From assembly GCF_000297395.2 (NCBI RefSeq), contig NZ_HF570108.1:4821780-4885779 (forward strand): 64,000 nt of DNA, given 5' to 3'. The notes under the pieces were generated by a model. It was not told where the DNA came from. It saw nothing but the letters and a program-made list of their open reading frames with translations, and did no database searches. A program made the translations under genes and the position numbers. Numbering within the stretch: the stretch's first letter is position 1; every line of letters starts with the position of its first letter. This DNA comes from Micromonospora lupini str. Lupac 08. Its GTDB lineage: Bacteria > Actinomycetota > Actinomycetes > Mycobacteriales > Micromonosporaceae. This document shows, in pieces, positions 9,436 through 17,345 of the stretch.

Positions 9436-9561
9436 CTACAAGTGCATCGCGTAAACCCGGACCTGCCGGCCGGTGTCCGGCTGCACCGTTTCGCGCTCCA
9501 GCGACATGCCCGGCTTGACCATCACCCGCGCGGACGCCTCGTTTGCCGACGATGTGGATGC
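9436..9561 (-). pseudogene. GNAT acetyltransferase C-terminal remnant
   Basis: Read on the minus strand, this stretch encodes NEASARVMVKPGM followed by DTGRQVRVYAM, the conserved end of GNAT acetyltransferases of the type that acetylate ribosomal or small-molecule amines. An in-frame TAA at 9562-9564 closes it upstream, and no intact acetyl-CoA-binding motif is present before that. It is therefore a decayed tail of a gene. The 386-bp gap between the ABC gene and the next gene holds nothing else I can identify. Confidence 0.6.
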
Positions 9562-9642
9562 TTACGCCCGGTCCAGGGTGTGGCATTTGGAGTCCACGGC
9601 GAGTATCACCCGCGATGTCGCAGCCCGCCCTGCGCCATCTGT

Positions 9643-10296
9643 TCACGACCACCGTGCACATTCCGCGTCGAGGCGTGGGTCGGTGACCACCCAGACTTCG
9701 CCCCCGGCGGCCCCGGTCGGGGCGTCGGCTCGTTCGAGACCGAGGAATTCGATCAACTGGAGCAGTTCGGCTCGTTCGGCTCGGTCATCGTCGACATCGT
9801 GCGAGTCGAAGAAGACGTAGTACTGATCGCTCGGGTCGACGCTGCCGGAATCTGCCCAGATCCGAGCGACTTCTCCGATTGCCGCTGCTTCCGTCGTGAT
9901 CGCGGCGGCGCGTGCGGCTCCGCGGGTCTCCGGTGACGCGTCGAGGTCGGAGAGGTCGGAGAACCACTGGCCGAAGTAGTCGAGGCCGGCATATCCGTTC
10001 TCGAAGAACAGCATCGCGCTGGGAAGGTAGCGGTTGGGCCTGTCGACCTGGAGGTGCTCCGACCGAGGTTGGTCCGCGTCCTCGAACCGGGAGATCACAC
10101 CCAGCCGGGGCATGAGTACCAAACGCTGCCTCGCCGGTTCATCCTTGATGATGTAGGTGCCGGACTCTCGACCCCGGAAGAACGCGGAGAACGCCACGTA
10201 GGCCTCCTGAGGGTCGCCCACGGAGACTTGTTGGTCGTTGCCAGCACCGACAGCGAAGACGAACTGCTTCGGGCCTGGACTGTAGGGGCGGGCCAT
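9643..10296 (-). CDS. Conserved-looking hypothetical protein
   Basis: I do not recognise this 217-residue protein. It is soluble, acidic and aromatic-rich, with normal composition for a real gene, unlike the arginine-rich overlapping frames. Segments such as GTYIIKDEPARQRLVLMPRLGV and DQYYVFFDSHDVDDDRAERAEL suggest a globular alpha/beta fold. There is no signal peptide or membrane span. Single small genes of this kind, next to a HEAT-repeat protein and possible SUKH-like proteins, are common in actinobacterial accessory regions. Confidence 0.65.
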   Translation of the reverse strand: MARPYSPGPKQFVFAVGAGNDQQVSVGDPQEAYVAFSAFFRGRESGTYIIKDEPARQRLVLMPRLGVISRFEDADQPRSEHLQVDRPNRYLPSAMLFFENGYAGLDYFGQWFSDLSDLDASPETRGAARAAAITTEAAAIGEVARIWADSGSVDPSDQYYVFFDSHDVDDDRAERAELLQLIEFLGLERADAPTGAAGGEVWVVTDPRLDAECARWS

Positions 10297-10486
10297 GGGC
10301 GTCCTTCGTTCACGTGTGACAGGTCCGTCAGCGTACGTCTCAGGTCGTGGACCGGCACCGGTGGCTCGTCGACGAGTTCCGCCGCGAAGACGTACGGGCC
10401 CGGAAACCGGAAATGACCCCAGCGGAGCCCAAAGCCGATTTGGGTACGGTGTTCCACCGCCGGTGATGGCGTGGCAGGGTGACCTG

Positions 10487-11671
10487 ATGATCGACAGCCG
10501 TGGGGCGTTGGAGGCTGTGGTCCGGCATGCCGTGGAGCTTGAGGACGACTACGACGACGTCGCGCCGACCGTCACGGCCCTGACCGCATCCGGGGACACC
10601 ACCCTGGTACCCCGGCTGCAGGAGGTACTGGCCCGGTTCCTCGACGAGGGAAACTTCTACGGCCGGGACCTGATCGCCGGTGTCCTGGCTGGCATCGAGG
10701 GTGTGGCGGCGCTGCCGGTGCTGCTCCGCGCGTCGGCGCGCGATATCGGGGACGACCAGGACGGTCTCCAGGCCGAGATCATCGATCTGCTGCACGCAGA
10801 CCGGGCGGCCAGCCGACGTGTGGTGCGTGATTTCGTCACGGGTGATTCGCCGGAGCTGCGCCGTGTCGGGCTCTGGGCGCTCGGGTTCGTCGTCGAAGCA
10901 CAGGATGTCGAGCTGCTGACCGCGGCCGTGACCGACGCCGACCCGAAGGTCAGGTCCATGGCGGTCGGCTCCATTCCTGACCCAGTCGGCGACGACTGTG
11001 CATTCCGCGCGCTCGTTCTGGCACTGCGGGACCTCGATGAGCAGGTGCGGATATCGGCAGCGAGCAGGCTTGGCTACACCGGCCGAGTTGACGCGGTCGG
11101 ACCGCTCGTCGCCCTCGCGGCCGACCCGACACCGCGGGTACGGTCCATGGTCGCCTACGCGCTCGGGCGACTCGGCAGTCACGAGGCGGCCTCGGCCCTG
11201 CAACGGCTCCTTGACGACCCCGATCGGCACGTCCGCGAGAACGCTGCGGAAGCCCTCGGCTCGGTCGGAGGGCCGGCCGCAGTAGATGCGCTGCTGGTGC
11301 TGGCTGCCGACCAGGACTCACGGCTGCGAGTCCAGGCCGCCAAGGCGCTCGCGAAGGCGGCCGACTCGGATCCCCGCGTGGCGCCGCAACTGACGATGCT
11401 GGCGCGTGACGGCGAGGCCGCAGTACGAGCGGCCACCCTCAGCGGACTCGCCAGCGCCGGGGGCGGGCCAGCGAACCTGCGGTATCTCCTGCTCCAATTG
11501 GTGGACGACCCGGACCCGATGGTCCGTCAGCGGGTCGCGGTCGTGGCACGACATGTCGCGCCCGACGCTGCCCCGGACATCCTCCGCCGGTATACCCGCG
11601 ATCACGATCAGGCCCTGCGCCGACTCGCCGCCACCGAACTGGACCGACTGACTCACCCCACCGCCCGTTGA
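10487..11671 (+). CDS. HEAT-repeat (PBS-lyase-like) protein
   Basis: This 394-residue protein is almost entirely helical HEAT-type repeats of about 31 residues. The clearest are DPTPRVRSMVAYALGRLGS, DPDRHVRENAAEALGSVGG and DSRLRVQAAKALAKAADSDP. Such repeats build superhelical protein-interaction scaffolds; no catalytic motif is visible. The ATG at 10487 is preferred over upstream in-frame starts because the residues before it look non-coding and partly cover the divergent neighbour. An alternative ATG 21 bp upstream is possible. Confidence 0.8.
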   Translation: MIDSRGALEAVVRHAVELEDDYDDVAPTVTALTASGDTTLVPRLQEVLARFLDEGNFYGRDLIAGVLAGIEGVAALPVLLRASARDIGDDQDGLQAEIIDLLHADRAASRRVVRDFVTGDSPELRRVGLWALGFVVEAQDVELLTAAVTDADPKVRSMAVGSIPDPVGDDCAFRALVLALRDLDEQVRISAASRLGYTGRVDAVGPLVALAADPTPRVRSMVAYALGRLGSHEAASALQRLLDDPDRHVRENAAEALGSVGGPAAVDALLVLAADQDSRLRVQAAKALAKAADSDPRVAPQLTMLARDGEAAVRAATLSGLASAGGGPANLRYLLLQLVDDPDPMVRQRVAVVARHVAPDAAPDILRRYTRDHDQALRRLAATELDRLTHPTAR

Positions 11672-11771
11672 CCCGGCAGCCCACAATGTGCGGTGCCCGA
11701 GCGGACGAACCGGGAGTAGGTTCGCGCATTGGCTTCGTGGTCCGGGTGATCCGCTGCCGCCGTACCGCTGA

Positions 11772-12380
11772 TCAGCGTTCGTCGGCGGCGGCTGGCGCGA
11801 TCTGGTCGAGGTGTGCGCCAACGGTGGCCTTGGCGGTTGCGTTCGAGGTCCGGCCGGGGCGCAGGAGGGCATGCAGGATCACGCCGTCGACGAGGGCGTA
11901 GAGACGCTCCGCCTCGACCTTCTGATCGAGCCCGGGCCGGAGCGCACCGGCGTCGGCCAGTCGCCGGATCATGGCGGCGAAGGCGTCGGTGAGGCGTTCG
12001 TCGATTTCCTTGCGCAGGCCGGCCATGGTCGGTTCCACGACGGCGCGTGCCGTGAACGCGAGCCACACTTCGCACTCGCCGCGCCGTGGCCGGTCCAGCG
12101 GCAGCATCTCGTCGATCATCGACCGGACCACCGCACGCTGATCGCCAGTGGTGTCCACGGCTCGGATCCGCTCCTCGATCCGTTCTCCCACCAACCGTAG
12201 AGCGAATCCGAGCAGTTCGGACTGGGTGGTGAAGTAATGGCGCAACGACCCCATGGACAGGCCGGCCTCGCGCGCCACGTTTCGCACCGATGCCTGCTCA
12301 AGCCCGTCCCGCACCACGATCCGCCAGACCGCTTCGGCGAGCTCGGTCCGTCGGGCATGCGCATCCACCAACTTCGGCAC
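11772..12380 (-). CDS. TetR-family transcriptional regulator
   Basis: This 202-residue repressor has an N-terminal TetR helix-turn-helix: LAEAVWRIVVRDGLEQASVR, then NVAREAGLSMGSLRHYFTTQ with the recognition helix near residues 40-50. The remaining residues form an all-helical ligand domain with no recognisable specificity. The start is GTG at 12380. It is divergent from the membrane protein at 12451 across 70 bp containing two copies of a 16-bp imperfect palindrome. It very probably controls itself and that neighbour. Confidence 0.9.
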   Translation of the reverse strand: MPKLVDAHARRTELAEAVWRIVVRDGLEQASVRNVAREAGLSMGSLRHYFTTQSELLGFALRLVGERIEERIRAVDTTGDQRAVVRSMIDEMLPLDRPRRGECEVWLAFTARAVVEPTMAGLRKEIDERLTDAFAAMIRRLADAGALRPGLDQKVEAERLYALVDGVILHALLRPGRTSNATAKATVGAHLDQIAPAAADER

Positions 12381-12389
12381 TCCCCTTTA

Positions 12390-12405
12390 TAACACACCCG
12401 TGCTA
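12390..12405. promoter_or_regulatory. Putative TetR operator, copy 1
   Basis: The 16-mer TAACACACCCGTGCTA is an imperfect palindrome with half-sites TAACAC and TAGCAC. It lies 10 bp upstream of the tetR GTG and matches the second copy at 13 of 16 positions, 28 bp away start to start. Confidence 0.6.
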
Positions 12406-12417
12406 CTTTCTTGTTGC

Positions 12418-12433
12418 TAACACAACTGTGCTA
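12418..12433. promoter_or_regulatory. Putative TetR operator, copy 2
   Basis: The 16-mer TAACACAACTGTGCTA is the better palindrome of the pair. It sits 17 bp before the ATG of the divergent membrane protein, so a bound repressor would block both genes. Confidence 0.6.
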
Positions 12434-12450
12434 GATAAGCGGGAGCGTCC

Positions 12451-13437
12451 ATGTCACGTCGAGAAAACGCCTGGCTCACGGCAGCGGTGGTCGGCTGGAT
12501 CGCACTCAACGGCGCGGTACTGCTCCTCGCACCCGGCGACGCTCCCTTCGACTGGCCGGCGCAGCACGAACCGCCATCCGGGCCCGGCCAGGTGATCGCC
12601 GCTCAGGCCACCCTCGTCGAGCTGGTACTGCTCGCCGCCATCGGATACGCGCTCACCCGTGGTCGACCCGCACCGCTGATCGCCGAGCGCGCACCGACGC
12701 TCCCGAGCGCTCGCCGGGAAACAGGACTCGTCCTGGCGTACGGCGTCCTCGCCCAACTCGGTGGCCTGCTCATCGGCCGAGGGCTCGGCTGGAACCCGAT
12801 CGGCTTCCATCTGGCCGGTACGCTCGTCGGCGCCACCGATCCGGTCGGGCCCGCCGAGGCGCTCGGCTGGGCCACGTATAACGTCGTCGTCTACGCGCTG
12901 GTGCCACTCCTGTGGTTCCGGCGGCGCTACACCGCCCACCAGATGTGTCTGCGCTCGGCGGATCGGCGCGGCGATACCATCCTCATCCTCGCCGTGCTGG
13001 TCGTCGAATCGCTCGCGCAATGGGTGGTGCTCGGCCACGCCTTCGCCGGCCTGGCCCCGGGTCAGCTCGCCGTCGGAGTGCCACTGACCTTCCTGCTGTA
13101 CCTGGCTGGCACGGTGCTGCCCACGGTCATCTTCGTGCAGAGCATCCTCGTCCCCCGCTACGCCCGTCTGACCGGCTCCACCACAGCGACAGTCGTTCTC
13201 GGCGGCCTGACGTACGCGGCACTGCACGTGTTCGAGGGCTGGGGCAGGTTCGGGTCGCCGCGCGAGGCCACGCTGACGATCCTGTTCGTGCTTCTCATCT
13301 ACACGCTGCCCGGCGCATTCAAGACCTGGCTCACCGTACGGACCGGCAACGCCTGGGTGCACGCGTGGGCGTACCACGCCTTGGCGCCACACACGATGCA
13401 CGACACCGGGCTGATAGTCCGGATCTTCCGCCTCTGA
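12451..13437 (+). CDS. Membrane protein, CPBP-protease-like but lacking the EExxxR motif
   Basis: This 328-residue protein has about eight membrane segments. The last third, with AALHVFEGWGRF and WVHAWAYHALAPHTMHDT, places histidines in membrane helices much as CPBP/Abi intramembrane proteases do. The EExxxR motif that defines the active site of that family is not visible, so protease activity is doubtful. The ATG has GGGAG 5 bp upstream and lies beneath tandem TetR operators, which suggests expression induced by the ligand of the divergent TetR. Substrate or transport role is unknown. Confidence 0.8.
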   Translation: MSRRENAWLTAAVVGWIALNGAVLLLAPGDAPFDWPAQHEPPSGPGQVIAAQATLVELVLLAAIGYALTRGRPAPLIAERAPTLPSARRETGLVLAYGVLAQLGGLLIGRGLGWNPIGFHLAGTLVGATDPVGPAEALGWATYNVVVYALVPLLWFRRRYTAHQMCLRSADRRGDTILILAVLVVESLAQWVVLGHAFAGLAPGQLAVGVPLTFLLYLAGTVLPTVIFVQSILVPRYARLTGSTTATVVLGGLTYAALHVFEGWGRFGSPREATLTILFVLLIYTLPGAFKTWLTVRTGNAWVHAWAYHALAPHTMHDTGLIVRIFRL

Positions 13438-13568
13438 AATGTGCAGCCCTGCCACCGGTCCGCCGCAGTTTCGTCGAACCGTGCAGCGGTCGATCGCGAG
13501 GCGGGCCCACGGTCGCGCGCCTTGTCGGCGGCCTGAACGCGCATCCAGTAGCTGGATACCATGCGGAT

Positions 13569-14237
13569 GTGTTGGGGTTTCGTCGGCCGCCGACGGGTTT
13601 GAGCAGACGGGCCCGTTCGTACGTCAGCAATCACGGAGTTTGGCTCGACGTGCCGCCGGTGAGTGAGTTTCGAGGCGCGTGGCAGGAGGCGCAGATTCCC
13701 GACGAGGTCATCGACCGCGCCGAGGCGTTTCAGGCCCAGTGGGGTGGCCTTGTCCTGCCGTCCGCGCCGGGCATGCCCGAGGGTGCCGCAGGCCCGCGAA
13801 TGCTCCGCGTGGACACGCCAGAATGGGAAGACACGTTTGCTCCCCAGGGGTGGTTCTTCGAGGCCGGGCCGCAACGCACCGCTGTGCCGTATGCGTTCCT
13901 GATCGGCCCGGACGGAACGTTCGGTATCGCCGGTGGCGATGATGGGCAGTGGGTCGCGTTGCATCGCAGCATCGACGGCTGGGTTGAGGCCCTGGCTCTG
14001 GCGTACGCGGCGATGGACGTCGCGGACACGGTCACCAGGCTGACCGGTTCGGCCGTCGACCAGCTCGACCTGACCGCGATGCAACCGGTAGCACAGGTTG
14101 GTGGCATCACGAACGGCTGGTGGTACCGGCCGGGCCTGCTCGCTGCCGTGTACTCGGGTGAGCCGGAGCCGTCCGCGCTGTCGACCCACCGCACCGCCTA
14201 CCTGTACGCCGGCAACATCGATGAGCAGTGGTTGTAA
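13569..14237 (+). CDS. Hypothetical protein, possibly SMI1/KNR4-like
   Basis: I do not firmly recognise this protein of about 222 residues. Its composition is normal from residue 20 onward, with a core of SEFRGAWQEAQIPDEVIDRA, PYAFLIGPDGTFGI and WVALHRSIDGWVEALALAY. This resembles small actinobacterial proteins annotated near SUKH immunity proteins: a beta-rich centre with an ESLALAY-like helix. The start is uncertain: GTG at 13569 is used because the frame is open further upstream but antisense to the preceding gene's end. Confidence 0.55.
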   Translation: MLGFRRPPTGLSRRARSYVSNHGVWLDVPPVSEFRGAWQEAQIPDEVIDRAEAFQAQWGGLVLPSAPGMPEGAAGPRMLRVDTPEWEDTFAPQGWFFEAGPQRTAVPYAFLIGPDGTFGIAGGDDGQWVALHRSIDGWVEALALAYAAMDVADTVTRLTGSAVDQLDLTAMQPVAQVGGITNGWWYRPGLLAAVYSGEPEPSALSTHRTAYLYAGNIDEQWL

Positions 14238-14311
14238 CGCCCTTACCTGTCGACACATGGGTGGGGATCGGGTGAGCACCATCAGTGGCAGATCGGCGTA
14301 CCTGCTCTTGT

Positions 14312-14491
14312 TCAGGTCGGACTTCCAGGTCGGCTTGCTTCCAGAGCTTCGGCACGGCGTGTCAGGTCTGCCGCGATGTCATCCCAATCAGGGCCGTAGT
14401 GCTCGGCGTGATCAGGGCCGCACCGCTGCGCAGCGGGTCGATACTCGTCGCCGTAGAGGCACCGAGCGTGCTCCGTCAGACTGCTGTGCAT
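14312..14491 (-). CDS. Small hypothetical protein
   Basis: This 59-residue reading frame begins at an ATG with a GAGG element 4 bp upstream. It is rich in Asp, Glu, His and Tyr (for example HYGPDWDDIAADLTRRAEAL) instead of the Arg/Pro/Ala typical of shadow frames, which favours a real gene. Function is unknown. The surrounding 14.2-14.7 kb holds no other convincing gene. Confidence 0.4.
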   Translation of the reverse strand: MHSSLTEHARCLYGDEYRPAAQRCGPDHAEHYGPDWDDIAADLTRRAEALEASRPGSPT

Positions 14492-14707
14492 GCCTCGGAC
14501 CCTACGACGCCACCACTCCCACCGTGTTGACACGTTCGGGTTCGCCGATTCGGCAACCGCAGGGGATGCGCTGGTCGCGGCGCCGCTTGTGGAATCGGCA
14601 TCTCAGCATCGGGACCGGCTACTGGTCCGACACGGCGAAATGCGTGACGTCATCGATGTCGGGCAGGCCGCCGTGCCGACTCGACGCCAGATGCGACGCC
14701 CGTCGAT

Positions 14708-15376
14708 CTACTGATGTCGCCAGGCCGAGGCGCACGCTTCGATCCAGGTCTTGAGGTCGGGCACCTCATCGATCGTGAGCAGTGAGTACGGCGGGGAGCC
14801 CGCCACGGGGGTGACACCGGCAAAGGAGTGGTCCGGCGCAAAGAGCAGTAGTCGGCCGTCTTCGCGATGCGCCAGGGTCAGGTTTCCATTGGCCTCCACC
14901 GCCACCGCGTAGTAGTCATCTGGGTTGATGGCAATCTGCAGACCATCGTCTTCCCAGATCCACGCATAGTCGTTGAGCACATCCGCGACCCGCACCTGCG
15001 TCGCCGCCGCCGTGAGCACCTCGTTCTGGTTGATCCACCAGCTAGACGGCTCGCCGAACCGTTCGACGATCCCACCGCAGACCTTCCAGAAGCTCTTGTG
15101 CGTCTGGACGATGCGGTCGCTGTCCGCATCGCGCGGTAGGTGGCAGAGCCATCCCCGCCGACGGCCGGACGATCCCCATGCCAGCAGCTCGAAGGCGGTG
15201 TCTCCGACTGACACCGGCGTGACCGTGGCCGAGGCGAGCAACGCGGACAGTTCAGGCAAGCCAGCGATCGGCTCACGGGCCCAGGGTCGCGCCATGCCCA
15301 CCTCAGCGCCTTCTCCCGGCCCGAGGAACCACGACACCTCATCACGGAACTGCTGCCAGTCGCTCACGAGCCGCAT
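14708..15376 (-). CDS. Hypothetical protein, SUKH/SMI1-like candidate
   Basis: This 222-residue soluble protein contains FELLAWGSSGRRRGWLCHLP, FWKVCGGIVERFGEPSSWW and YYAVAVEANGNLTLAHREDG. That pattern, a beta-sheet with a central FxxxCGGIVERFGEP-like turn, is reminiscent of SMI1/KNR4 (SUKH) proteins, many of which are contact-toxin immunity proteins. The similarity is by eye only. The ATG at 15376 is preferred: longer in-frame extension on this strand runs antisense through a better gene at 15473-16417. Confidence 0.6.
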   Translation of the reverse strand: MRLVSDWQQFRDEVSWFLGPGEGAEVGMARPWAREPIAGLPELSALLASATVTPVSVGDTAFELLAWGSSGRRRGWLCHLPRDADSDRIVQTHKSFWKVCGGIVERFGEPSSWWINQNEVLTAAATQVRVADVLNDYAWIWEDDGLQIAINPDDYYAVAVEANGNLTLAHREDGRLLLFAPDHSFAGVTPVAGSPPYSLLTIDEVPDLKTWIEACASAWRHQ

Positions 15377-15472
15377 GATCGCAGACCCCCGTACGCGCAT
15401 GCTTGGCGAGGATGGTGGGGCAGGGTGCCTGTGTCGGGGTGATTCACGGCGGCCCGGCCTAAGCTCCTGCGC

Positions 15473-16417
15473 GTGGGTTATTGGGGGACGGTCGTTGTGG
15501 CGCGACCACAGGGGTTGCTTGTCGACCAGGACGGCATGAGCGGGTTCGGTTACCAGCATCGTTGGTTGCGCGATCTGGGCGATGGGTGGCAGCTGGTGGA
15601 GACCAGGGGGTGGAACGATCCGCCGGACCTGGTCGGGCCGTGTGGGGCGGTGGCGGCGTCGACAGGGCATCCGGTCTTCGCCGCGTATGTCAGTGACGGC
15701 GACTGCGCGGTGATGTGCACGGCGGTGCCGGGCGTCGTGGGGTCGTTGACCCACCTGTGGGATACCAGCGGGCCGTGCGGGGTGTACCGGCATCAGCCGG
15801 ACGGTATGCCGGAGCCGATCGGCCGCAGCGTTGACGATGTGGTGGCGGAGCTGACCGGCTGGTCCACCTCGGCTGGCTTGCGGGCGGATGCCTCGGTGCT
15901 GCGGGCGGTGCTCGACCATGACCACAACGCGGCGTGGAAGCCGGCGGATGATCTGCTGTTCGACCTGGTGCAGGGGTTGGGGGTCGCCCGGATCGGCCGG
16001 ACGACGCCGTGGGCGTTCCCGATAAGCCGTCGGCCGTTCACCCTGATCACGGAACTCATGGGCGGCCTGGCAAGCAGAGCCCGATCGTGGGCGGTGTACC
16101 GGCGGGCCGAGGAAGAGGACGGGGACTCGCCGGAGCCGGCGCAGCCGTGGGAGGGGGCCGCGATAGCGCTTGAGGAAGAGCTGTGGGCGTCGCTGTACCG
16201 CCCGCGCGTGGACGTGATGGCGTTGGCGCGCCAGGTTGTCGAGGTTCAGACGGCCTACGACGAGGCCAGTGGGGATCGGGCAGGGCGAGCAGCGGTGGAC
16301 CCGGATCGGTTGTTCGAGTCGCTCTTCGCCGGTCTGGTGGATGGCACCCTGCAACCGGACGACCCGGAGGACTCCGGCCGTCGGTGGGCGGACGAGCGGG
16401 CGACCGGTGTGGACTGA
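15473..16417 (+). CDS. Hypothetical protein of accessory region
   Basis: I do not recognise this 314-residue protein. It begins at GTG with MGYWGTVVVARPQGLL, a start seen in small actinobacterial proteins of unknown role, and has a globular N-terminal half followed by an acidic helical half (EDGDSPEPAQPWEGAAIALE). It lies directly upstream of the IS cluster, with only 17 bp between its stop and the first CTAG. The element may thus have landed just downstream without breaking it. Confidence 0.6.
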   Translation: MGYWGTVVVARPQGLLVDQDGMSGFGYQHRWLRDLGDGWQLVETRGWNDPPDLVGPCGAVAASTGHPVFAAYVSDGDCAVMCTAVPGVVGSLTHLWDTSGPCGVYRHQPDGMPEPIGRSVDDVVAELTGWSTSAGLRADASVLRAVLDHDHNAAWKPADDLLFDLVQGLGVARIGRTTPWAFPISRRPFTLITELMGGLASRARSWAVYRRAEEEDGDSPEPAQPWEGAAIALEEELWASLYRPRVDVMALARQVVEVQTAYDEASGDRAGRAAVDPDRLFESLFAGLVDGTLQPDDPEDSGRRWADERATGVD

Positions 16418-16478
16418 AGCTCCTTGAGCAGCCCTAGGCAGTGTCTTCAAAGGATCTTGGTATCGGATGATGTAGCGC

Positions 16479-16880
16479 GTGGGTCGTCGCTACGAGTTGT
16501 CTGACGTCGAGTGGGAAGCCCTGTCCAGGTATCTGCCGTCGGCGGTGACGGGTGGTCGGCCGCGGGTCGATGACCGGCGGGTGCTCAACGGGATCGTGTG
16601 GAAGGTCCGGGCCGGGGCAGCGTGGCGGGACGTGCCCACCCGTTACGGGTCCTGGCAGTCGATCTACACCCGTTTCCGCAGGTGGGCCCTGGACGGGACG
16701 TTCGAGCGGATGCTGGCCGGAGTGCAGGCCGACGCGGACGCGGCCGGTGACATCGACTGGCTGGTGTCGGTCGACTCGACCATCGTGCGAGCCCACCAGC
16801 ACGCTGCAGGCGCTAAAGGGGGCGCCGAGAAACGGACGAACCACAAGATCACGCCCTCGGCCGATCTCGAGGTGGACTGA
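16479..16880 (+). CDS. IS5-family transposase, first frame (OrfA)
   Basis: This 133-residue OrfA has the DUF4096-type N-terminus RRYELSDVEWEALSRYLPS, the GRPRVDDRRVLNGIVWKVRA helix and the first catalytic aspartate in WLVSVDSTIVRAHQHAAG. In this IS group OrfA and OrfB are joined by programmed frameshifting. The OrfA stop at 16878-16880 overlaps the OrfB frame, which begins by GLTTKIHL at 16874, consistent with that arrangement. Confidence 0.85.
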   Translation: MGRRYELSDVEWEALSRYLPSAVTGGRPRVDDRRVLNGIVWKVRAGAAWRDVPTRYGSWQSIYTRFRRWALDGTFERMLAGVQADADAAGDIDWLVSVDSTIVRAHQHAAGAKGGAEKRTNHKITPSADLEVD

Positions 16881-17328
16881 CCACCAAGATTCACCTCGCC
16901 TGCGACGGCCTGGGTCGGCCCCTGGCCTTCGTGCTCTCCGGCGGCAACGTCAACGACTGCACCCGCTTCACCCAGGTCCTCACCCGCATCCGTGTCGAGC
17001 GTTCAGGCCCCGGCCGGCCCCGCGTCGCCCGGAGCACGTCATCGCCGACAAGGGCTACAGCTCCAAGGCCATCCGCGCCGGCCTACGCCGACGAGGCATC
17101 CCACACACGATCCCCGAACGCGCTGATCAGCAGGCCAACCGCCGCCGGCGAGGCAGCCGCGGCGGCCGGCCACCAGCGTTCGACAAGCAGCTCTACAAGC
17201 GGCGCAACGTCGTCGAACGGTGCTTCAACCGGCTCAAGCAATGCCGCAGCTTGGCGACCCGATACGACAAGACAGCAACGTCATACCGGGCCACCGTCAC
17301 CATCGCCGCGCTACTCCAATGGTTATGA
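16874..17328 (+). pseudogene. IS5-family transposase, second frame (OrfB), frameshifted
   Basis: The OrfB frame starts as GLTTKIHLACDGLGRPLAFV and GGNVNDCTRF, supplying the second catalytic aspartate. At about 17025-17030, after GPGRPRV, the homologous sequence continues in another frame as RPEHVIADKGYSSKAIR, then FDKQLYKRRNVVERCFNRLK with the catalytic glutamate. One missing base in the Arg-Pro stretch explains the shift. The protein would end early, so the transposase should be inactive unless this is a sequence error. Confidence 0.75.
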
Positions 17329-17345
17329 ACCTTTGAAGACACGGC

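Noticed and set aside
15377..16450. The minus-strand extension of the 14708-15376 gene to 16450
   Set aside because: The extended part is Arg/Pro-rich, antisense to a better gene at 15473, and lacks a ribosome site. Only the distal part from 15376 looks real.
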